A DNA stretch of 10,781 bases. Origin: Thioalkalivibrio sp. (GTDB taxonomy: Bacteria; Pseudomonadota; Gammaproteobacteria; Ectothiorhodospirales; Ectothiorhodospiraceae). How positions within the stretch are numbered: the stretch's first letter is position 1; every line of letters begins with the position of its first letter. Below are positions 5,762-10,781 of the stretch, in pieces. The DNA lies in the NCBI GenBank assembly GCA_007133115.1, contig SLNI01000201.1:1-10781 (forward strand), given 5' to 3'. The position numbers and the translations under genes are program-made. The notes beneath the pieces were generated by a model. That model had not been told where the DNA came from. It did not search any database and saw nothing but the letters and a program-made list of their open reading frames with translations.

Positions 5762-7708
5762 ATGGCAACTTCCAACGAAGACATGAAACTGACTTTCCGC
5801 AAGTTCCGCGACGGGGACCACGAAACACGGAACTGGCAAGAAGCGATTTTCGAGGGCGATCATTCCCACAAGTGCCCGGTCTACGTTCACCGGACGCCGC
5901 CCTGCCAGGGCTCCTGCCCCGCCGGCGAAGACATCCGCGGCTGGCTGCAGATCGTTCGCGGCATCGAGAAGCCGCAGGGCGACATGTCCTGGCAGGAATA
6001 CGCGTTCCGCCGTGCCACGGACGCCAACCCGTTTCCGTCGGTCATGGGCCGTGTCTGCCCGGCCCCCTGTGAATCCGGCTGCAACCGCAACGAGGTCGAG
6101 GACTTCGTCGGTATCAACTCCGTCGAACAGTTCATCGGTGACAACGCGCTGACCGAAGGCTTCAGCTTCGATCCCCCGCCGGAGCTCTCCGGCAAGCGGG
6201 TCGCGATCATCGGTGGGGGACCGGGCGGCATGTCCGCGGCCTACCACCTGCGCCGCCGGGGCCATGCCTCGACCATCTTCGACGATCACGAAGAGCTGGG
6301 CGGGATGATGATGTACGGCATTCCCGAGTACCGGGTACCCCGGCCGATGCTGCGTTCGGAAATGGAGCGTGTCCTGTCGCTGGGCGACATCGACCTGCGC
6401 CTGAACACCTGGGTCGGCAAGGACGTCTCCATGGAAGACGTGGAAAAGGAGTTTGACGCAGTGGTGTGGGCCGTGGGCTGTCAGACCGGCCGCAAGCTGC
6501 CCGTGCCGGGCGGCGATGCGCCGAACTGCATCGCCGGGGTTCAGTTCCTGTCCGCGTTCAACACCGGACGCCTGAAGGTGCTGCCGACCGACAAGATCGT
6601 CTGCGTGGGGGGTGGTGACACGTCCATCGACGTCGTCTCCGTGGCCCGCCGCCTCGGCAAGATCGAGACCGACAACCCGGTCGATCACCCCGAGGACGCC
6701 ATCCACGGTTACGTGGCGCACGATTCCGCGACCGCCGCGATGCGCACCGGCGCCAATGTAACGCTGACCTCGCTGTTCACGAAGGACAAGATGACCGCCA
6801 CCGAGCACGAGGTGCAGGATGCGCTGCGCGAGGGTGTGAAAATCCTGGACGGCGTGATTCCGCTGGAAGTGGTGCTCAACGAGAAGGGCCGTGCGGTTGG
6901 CCTGAAGATGGCCCAGTGCACGTTCGAGGGCAACGCACCGAAGCCCGTTGAGGGCACCGAGTTCGTGCTGGAGGCCAACCTGATCATTGCCGCGATCGGC
7001 CAGGGTGGCGATCTGACGGGGCTCGAGGCTCTGGACAATGGCCGCGGCTTCATCAATACCGACAAGTTCTACCAGGTACCCGGCAAGGAAGGTCATTTCG
7101 TCATCGGCGACATCATCCGTCCGCACCTGCTGACCACCGCGATCGGCCACGGCCGGATCGCTGCCGACAGCGTCGACCACTACCTGCGTCACGAAGAACC
7201 GATCAAGCGTCCGCGCGTCGACGTGCACCACTTCAACCTGCTGGGCAAGCTGCAGGAGACCGGACTCGAGCCCGAGGCCTACTCCGGCGAGCAGGTTCGC
7301 GGCACCTCCGATGCCCGCTTTGCGGTGCACAACTTCGAGGACCGCTCGGCCCACGAGATCATCTCGCACGAGAAGCTGTTCAAGGGACACTTTCCCTACA
7401 CGCCGCGCCACCACCGTGAAGAGCATGGCCCATCCGCCGACGAGGTGATCGGTCACTTCGAAGAGCGCATGAAGTCATTGAGCACCGAGGAGGCCCAGGC
7501 CGAGGCCAAGCGTTGCATGAGTTGTGGCATGTGCTTCGAGTGTGACAACTGCGTGATCTACTGCCCGCAAACCGCGGTGTTCCGGGTGTCCAAGAAGGAA
7601 ACGGCCACGGGCCGCTACGTGGATACCGACTACAACAAGTGCATCGGCTGCCACATCTGTGCCGAGGTTTGCCCCACGGGCTATATCGACATGGCGATGG
7701 GTGAGTAA
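5762..7708 (+). CDS. dsrL: DsrL, iron-sulfur flavoprotein NAD(P)H oxidoreductase
   Basis: This 648-residue cytoplasmic protein is built like glutamate synthase small subunit (GltD) with an added C-terminal ferredoxin. The N-terminal Fe-S part has Cys38, Cys48, Cys52, Cys99, Cys103 and Cys107. The FAD-binding glycine motif (AIIGGGPGGMSAA) is at residues 148-160 and the NAD(P)H-binding motif (CVGGGDTSID) at 281-290. After a linker near 480-575, a two-cluster ferredoxin follows with Cys585, 588, 591, 594, 597 and 601 and Cys627, 630, 633 and 637. In sulfur oxidisers DsrL binds DsrAB and takes up its electrons to reduce NAD(P)+. The start has an excellent ribosome binding site, AGGAG (5750-5754), seven bases upstream. 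Its placement between dsrK and dsrJ is the arrangement of purple sulfur bacteria. Confidence 0.98.
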   Translation: MATSNEDMKLTFRKFRDGDHETRNWQEAIFEGDHSHKCPVYVHRTPPCQGSCPAGEDIRGWLQIVRGIEKPQGDMSWQEYAFRRATDANPFPSVMGRVCPAPCESGCNRNEVEDFVGINSVEQFIGDNALTEGFSFDPPPELSGKRVAIIGGGPGGMSAAYHLRRRGHASTIFDDHEELGGMMMYGIPEYRVPRPMLRSEMERVLSLGDIDLRLNTWVGKDVSMEDVEKEFDAVVWAVGCQTGRKLPVPGGDAPNCIAGVQFLSAFNTGRLKVLPTDKIVCVGGGDTSIDVVSVARRLGKIETDNPVDHPEDAIHGYVAHDSATAAMRTGANVTLTSLFTKDKMTATEHEVQDALREGVKILDGVIPLEVVLNEKGRAVGLKMAQCTFEGNAPKPVEGTEFVLEANLIIAAIGQGGDLTGLEALDNGRGFINTDKFYQVPGKEGHFVIGDIIRPHLLTTAIGHGRIAADSVDHYLRHEEPIKRPRVDVHHFNLLGKLQETGLEPEAYSGEQVRGTSDARFAVHNFEDRSAHEIISHEKLFKGHFPYTPRHHREEHGPSADEVIGHFEERMKSLSTEEAQAEAKRCMSCGMCFECDNCVIYCPQTAVFRVSKKETATGRYVDTDYNKCIGCHICAEVCPTGYIDMAMGE

Positions 7709-7711
7709 GCG

Positions 7712-8194
7712 ATGCCATCCGTCTTGACCCGTGCCGGCCTGTCCCTGCCAGCGTTGCTGGCAGGGCTGGTCTTCTTCGCACTCTCGGGTTGTGGCAAGGT
7801 CGAGCCCCCACCGGCATCGTTGCTGGCGGAGGCGCGGGGAGACCAGTGCGTGGAGCCCACGGACGTGATGCGCCGCGACCACATGAAAATCCTCATGCAT
7901 GAGCGCGACGAGGCCAAGCGGTATGGCCGGCGCAATCCGGATCACAGTTTCGTGGGTTGCGTGGATTGCCATGTTTCGCCTACGGCGAACCGCGAAGATC
8001 CGTCCACGCATTTCTGCATGGCCTGCCACGAGTTCAACGCGGTGCGCATGGATTGCTTCCAGTGCCACACCGACCGGCCGTCCGATGCGGTAGCGTCACC
8101 CCATCGCAGCGTTGATCTGCATGAGTCGATCGAACGACACCTTGCAGGCCATACGGACGCGACCCCGAACGCAGTGGAGATTTCGATCCCATGA
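7712..8194 (+). CDS. dsrJ: DsrJ, periplasmic triheme cytochrome c of DsrMKJOP
   Basis: This 160-residue protein has an N-terminal hydrophobic signal (residues 8-25) and three CXXCH haem c sites at Cys83-His87, Cys102-His106 and Cys115-His119. Cys46 (GDQCVEP) matches the cysteine known in A. vinosum DsrJ as axial ligand of one haem in an unusual His/Cys ligation; this cysteine is important for sulfur oxidation there. The signal ends in LSGC (residues 24-27), which fits a lipoprotein signal peptidase site and suggests a lipid anchor. It is a subunit of DsrMKJOP, though its exact reaction remains unsettled. The start lies three bases after dsrL, with GGTGAG (7700-7705) as ribosome binding site inside the dsrL end. 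The stop overlaps the dsrO start by four bases (ATGA), so translation is probably coupled. C-terminal residues 120-160 show no motif. Confidence 0.96.
   Translation: MPSVLTRAGLSLPALLAGLVFFALSGCGKVEPPPASLLAEARGDQCVEPTDVMRRDHMKILMHERDEAKRYGRRNPDHSFVGCVDCHVSPTANREDPSTHFCMACHEFNAVRMDCFQCHTDRPSDAVASPHRSVDLHESIERHLAGHTDATPNAVEISIP
7743..7765 (+). promoter_or_regulatory. Perfect 10-bp hairpin inside the 5' end of dsrJ
   Basis: The arms CCCTGCCAGC (7743-7752) and GCTGGCAGGG (7756-7765) pair perfectly around a three-base GTT loop. The structure begins 31 bases after the dsrJ start and lies in the codons for the signal peptide. A stem this long and G/C-rich so early in a gene could slow ribosomes or mark a processing point after dsrL. 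Constraint from leucine/alanine-rich signal coding could also contribute, so the role is inference. Confidence 0.5.
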
Positions 8195-8928
8195 GTAGCG
8201 ACAACAGCGCCCAACTGTCCCGCCGGCAGTTCATTACCGGTGCCGCCGCGGCGGTGGCGGGTTTGACCATAGCCCCGGGTGTGTTTCTGTTGAAGCCCGC
8301 GGAAGCTGCACAGAACCCGGACGGGCCCCGCTGGGGCCTGCTGATCGACACCAGCAAGTGTGCCGACGGCTGCACCGCCTGTGTGCGTGCGTGCCATGAA
8401 GAGAACGGCGTCCGGAGCCTCGGGCGTCCCGAAACCGATGCGCAGTGGATCCGAAAGGTGAACCTGACCGATCGCGCCACGGGTCATCAGCATTCGTTGC
8501 CGGTGATGTGCCAGCACTGCGAGAATCCGCCCTGCGTCGATGTCTGCCCAACCCATGCGTCGTTCATTCGACCCGACGGGGTCGTTCTCGTCGACAAGCA
8601 TACCTGCATCGGCTGCCGCTACTGCATGATGGCGTGTCCCTACAAGGCCCGCTCGTTCATCCACGAAGCACTCACCGATCAGAAGCCGCATGCGCCCCGC
8701 GGCAAGGGGACGGTGGAGAGCTGCACCCTGTGTGTGCACCGCATCGACCGTGGCGAAAGAACGACGGCCTGCGTCGAAGCCTGTAATCGCGACGGGCATC
8801 AGGCGATGACCTTCGGGGATCTGCACGATCCGGACAGCGAAATCTCGCAGCGCCTCAGGAACTACGGAAGCACCACGATCCGCGCGGATCTGCGGCTGAA
8901 TCCAGCGGTACGCTACCAGGGCATCTGA
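8191..8928 (+). CDS. dsrO: DsrO, Tat-exported ferredoxin subunit of DsrMKJOP
   Basis: This 245-residue iron-sulfur protein belongs to the NrfC/HybA family. It begins with a twin-arginine signal (SRRQFITG, Arg11-Arg12), then a hydrophobic stretch, with likely cleavage after AEA at residues 37-39. Four cysteine groups follow: Cys57, 61, 64, 68; Cys107, 110, 115, 119; Cys139, 142, 145, 149; and Cys178, 181, 194, 198. As in the family, the groups probably interleave to bind up to four cubane clusters. It acts in the periplasm, joining DsrJ and the membrane protein DsrP electronically. The ATG overlaps the dsrJ stop (ATGA 8191-8194). GGAG (8176-8179) lies 11 bases upstream, a weakly spaced site that also suggests coupling to dsrJ. 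Confidence 0.97.
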   Translation: MSSDNSAQLSRRQFITGAAAAVAGLTIAPGVFLLKPAEAAQNPDGPRWGLLIDTSKCADGCTACVRACHEENGVRSLGRPETDAQWIRKVNLTDRATGHQHSLPVMCQHCENPPCVDVCPTHASFIRPDGVVLVDKHTCIGCRYCMMACPYKARSFIHEALTDQKPHAPRGKGTVESCTLCVHRIDRGERTTACVEACNRDGHQAMTFGDLHDPDSEISQRLRNYGSTTIRADLRLNPAVRYQGI

Positions 8929-8961
8929 CCCGGGCAGGGTTCTCAACCGGACAGGAATGAA

Positions 8962-10203
8962 ATGACACTGAAGACACATTTCCGGGAAATCGAGGGCCGG
9001 AGTGCCCGCTACGTCGCCCTTCTGGGGGGGCTGCTCGTGCTCGTCGCCCTGGGTGTTCTGGCCGCGCTGATGAAGGGAAGCCAGGGGCACTACATCACCG
9101 GCATGAACAACCAGGTGGTGTGGGGACTTCCGCACATCTTTGCCATCCTGTTGATCGTGGCGGCCTCGGGTGCGCTCAACGCGGCTTCGTTCTCCTCCGT
9201 TTTCGGGCGCGTCGCCTACAAGCCGCTCGCGCGTGTGTCCGCGCTTCTGGCGATGACCCTGCTGATCGGCGGGCTCGTCATTCTGGTGCTGGACCTGGGA
9301 CGTCCGGATCGCCTCGTGGTCGCGATGACCCATTACAACTTCAAGTCGATCTTTGCCTGGAACATCTTCCTCTACACCGGCTTCCTGGCGGTGGTTGCGG
9401 TGTACCTGTGGTTCATGATGGAGCGGCGGATGAACCGGTATGTGCCGGTGGCCGGCTACACGGCGTTCGTGTGGCGGCTGATCCTGACGACCGGCACCGG
9501 CTCGATTTTCGGATTCCTGGTCGCGCGCGAAGCCTACGACGCGGCCATTCTGGCACCGATGTTCATCGCCATGTCGTTCTCTCTCGGCATGGCGGTCTTC
9601 ATTCTCGTCGTTCTGGCGACGTTCCACGGCACTGGGCGTCCTCTCGGCGACCTGATCCTGCGCAGGATGAAGAATCTCCTCGGAATCTTCGTGGTGGGCG
9701 TGCTGTACTTCGTCCTCGCCTATCACCTGACCAACCTGTACGCGACCCGGCTGCACGGCATCGAGGCATTCGTGCTGGTGAACGGGGGTATTTACACATT
9801 CCTGTTCTGGGCCGTACAGATCGGGATCGGCAGCGTTCTGCCGCTGGTGCTGCTGTTCCACCCGGTCTGGAGCCAGTCGCGCCGGGTGATTGCCGCGGCA
9901 TCCGGGCTCGTCCTGGTCGGCGGTTTCGCGCAGCTGTACGTGATCGTGATCGGTGGACAGGCCTATCCGCTGGAGATGTTCCCCGGATACGACATGAGCA
10001 GCAGTTTCTTCGACGGCGTCGTGGCCAGTTACACGCCGTCTCTGCCCGAACTGATGCTGGGTGTCGGCGGCGTTGGTTTCGCCCTTCTGCTGTTCGTGCT
10101 GGCGCTGAAATTCCTGCCGTTCCTGCCGGCCAGCCTTTCCGACGAGCATGTCGATCCGCACGCGGACCGGTCCAGCACACGCACGGCTGCGGCTGGCGCG
10201 TGA
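8962..10203 (+). CDS. dsrP: DsrP, NrfD-like quinone-interacting membrane subunit
   Basis: This 413-residue polytopic membrane protein has about ten hydrophobic segments, near residues 17-37, 53-75, 92-111, 129-151, 165-186, 194-218, 238-258, 270-298, 308-330 and 365-386. The family motif LDLGRPDR is at 110-117, after the third helix. NrfD/PsrC-type proteins bind quinone and normally lack haem, pairing with a NrfC-like ferredoxin, here DsrO. The C-terminal tail (residues 391-413) is hydrophilic and low in complexity. AGGA (8953-8956) stands five bases before ATG 8962. An earlier ATG at 8957 is out of frame and closes after two codons. The gene ends 31 bases before the dsrN start, with a hairpin across its stop codon. 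Confidence 0.96.
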   Translation: MTLKTHFREIEGRSARYVALLGGLLVLVALGVLAALMKGSQGHYITGMNNQVVWGLPHIFAILLIVAASGALNAASFSSVFGRVAYKPLARVSALLAMTLLIGGLVILVLDLGRPDRLVVAMTHYNFKSIFAWNIFLYTGFLAVVAVYLWFMMERRMNRYVPVAGYTAFVWRLILTTGTGSIFGFLVAREAYDAAILAPMFIAMSFSLGMAVFILVVLATFHGTGRPLGDLILRRMKNLLGIFVVGVLYFVLAYHLTNLYATRLHGIEAFVLVNGGIYTFLFWAVQIGIGSVLPLVLLFHPVWSQSRRVIAAASGLVLVGGFAQLYVIVIGGQAYPLEMFPGYDMSSSFFDGVVASYTPSLPELMLGVGGVGFALLLFVLALKFLPFLPASLSDEHVDPHADRSSTRTAAAGA

Positions 10204-10214
10204 ACAAGCGCGCC
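10195..10214 (+). promoter_or_regulatory. Hairpin spanning the dsrP stop codon
   Basis: GGCGCG (10195-10200) pairs perfectly with CGCGCC (10209-10214). A T-G wobble (10201/10208) can add a seventh pair, leaving the loop GAACAA. The stop TGA (10201-10203) lies at the loop, as in the dsrA hairpin. The arms are simple G/C sequence in a G/C-rich genome, so chance is a real alternative. Confidence 0.4.
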
Positions 10215-10234
10215 GCTGCGGCGGCGGGGTGCAC

Positions 10235-10781
10235 ATGGCGCGCCTGCTGATCTCCGCCGCGCACAAGTCCTCCGGCAAAACCACCATCAGTACCGGACTG
10301 TGCGCGGCCCTGGCCGCGCGCGGCCAGCGGGTACGGCCGTTCAAGAAGGGGCCGGACTACATCGACCCTCTCTGGCTGGGGCGGTCGGCCGGGCACCCCT
10401 GTGTGAATCTCGACTTCAACACCATGTCCCACGCGGAGATCCGCGAGGCCGTGGGACGGGGGCTTGCCGAAGGCGACATCGCTCTTGTCGAGGGCAACAA
10501 GGGACTCTACGACGGCCTCGACCTCGAAGGATCGAACAGCAATGCCGCGCTGGCGCGGCTGGTCGACGCCCCGGTGGTCCTCGTGATCGACAGTCGCGGC
10601 ATGACGCGGGGCGTCGCCCCATTACTGCTGGGCTACCAGGCGTTCGAGCCCGATGTCCGTATCGCGGGGGTGATCCTGAATCGGGTGGGTGGCGCCCGAC
10701 ACGGCTCCAAGCTGCGTAACGTCATCGAACATTACACCGATGTCCCCGTGCTCGGGATGGTCCAGGAGAACCCGGATCTGA
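10235..10781 (+). CDS. dsrN: DsrN, siro(haem)amide-forming CobB/CbiA-type amidase (3' truncated)
   Basis: The frame is open from ATG 10235 to the right edge, giving the first 182 residues of a protein usually of about 450-480. The N-terminus has the P-loop AAHKSSGKTT (residues 8-17), FKKGPDYIDP (36-45) and VEGNKGLYDG (near 84-93), all typical of cobyrinate a,c-diamide synthases (CobB/CbiA). In dsr operons this homologue is DsrN, which amidates sirohaem to siroamide, the DsrAB cofactor, using glutamine and ATP. The glutamine amidotransferase half lies beyond the window. The ribosome binding site is weak (GGGG 10226-10229). An in-frame GTG at 10229 would add two residues (Met-His) and cannot be excluded. 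A stand-alone cobalamin gene is less likely because it directly follows dsrP. Confidence 0.93.
   Translation, partial: MARLLISAAHKSSGKTTISTGLCAALAARGQRVRPFKKGPDYIDPLWLGRSAGHPCVNLDFNTMSHAEIREAVGRGLAEGDIALVEGNKGLYDGLDLEGSNSNAALARLVDAPVVLVIDSRGMTRGVAPLLLGYQAFEPDVRIAGVILNRVGGARHGSKLRNVIEHYTDVPVLGMVQENPDL

Noticed and set aside
5666..7456. Long minus-strand open frame (about 596 codons) opposite dsrL
   Set aside because: It lies opposite the well-supported dsrL and the end of dsrK. Its translation is low in recognisable motifs and follows the codon phase of the plus-strand genes, a usual artefact of G/C-rich coding DNA.
8957..8965. Two-codon open frame ATG-AAA-TGA overlapping the dsrP start
   Set aside because: Its ATG directly abuts the AGGA sequence, too close for initiation. 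The in-frame dsrP ATG at 8962 is better spaced.
7942..10344. Very long minus-strand open frame (about 800 codons) opposite dsrJ, dsrO, dsrP and dsrN
   Set aside because: It crosses four solid plus-strand genes and their junctions. The product is dominated by Arg, His, Gln, Ala and Gly with no domain motif, as expected for an antisense shadow of G/C-rich membrane-protein genes.

Overview
The window is a dissimilatory sulfite reductase (dsr) operon of the sulfur-oxidising type, read entirely on the + strand. Gene order is dsrA(3' end)-dsrB-dsrE-dsrF-dsrH-dsrC-dsrM-dsrK-dsrL-dsrJ-dsrO-dsrP-dsrN(5' end). This is the order known from Allochromatium vinosum, where dsrR and dsrS follow dsrN. High G+C, this order, dsrEFH and dsrL point to a sulfur-oxidising gammaproteobacterium (Chromatiales / Ectothiorhodospiraceae, for example Thioalkalivibrio-like). 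That placement is inference, and I cannot name a genus from sequence alone.

Layout. Positions 1-1700 carry the siroheme sulfite reductase subunits DsrA (truncated at the left edge) and DsrB. Positions 1786-3362 carry the soluble sulfur-transfer proteins DsrE, DsrF, DsrH and DsrC. Positions 3430-5708 carry the membrane cytochrome b DsrM and the HdrD-like DsrK. Positions 5762-7708 carry DsrL, the NAD(P)H oxidoreductase. Positions 7712-10203 carry the periplasm-facing and membrane parts of the DsrMKJOP complex: triheme cytochrome DsrJ, Tat-exported ferredoxin DsrO and NrfD-like DsrP. From 10235 to the right edge is the start of DsrN, a CobB/CbiA-type amidase for siro(heme)amide. No gap exceeds 90 bases, and there are no tRNA, rRNA, mobile-element or CRISPR signals.

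How the genes work together (established for the family). Sulfane sulfur is passed through DsrEFH to the C-terminal cysteines of DsrC. DsrAB, running in the oxidative direction with DsrL, releases sulfite and reduced pyridine nucleotide. DsrMKJOP links the DsrC thiol/trisulfide state to membrane electron flow. The residues that mark oxidative function are present: DsrE Cys78, DsrH Cys20, and DsrC Cys98 and Cys109.

The protein content is canonical; I found no new system. The least described feature is RNA-level: perfect or near-perfect inverted repeats sit at many gene junctions (A/B, tandem at B/E, C/M, K/L, start of dsrJ, P/N). In three of them the stop codon lies in or at the edge of the loop, and at C/M a second hairpin covers the dsrM ribosome binding site. 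The dsrM start is better placed at GTG 3430 than at the upstream TTG.
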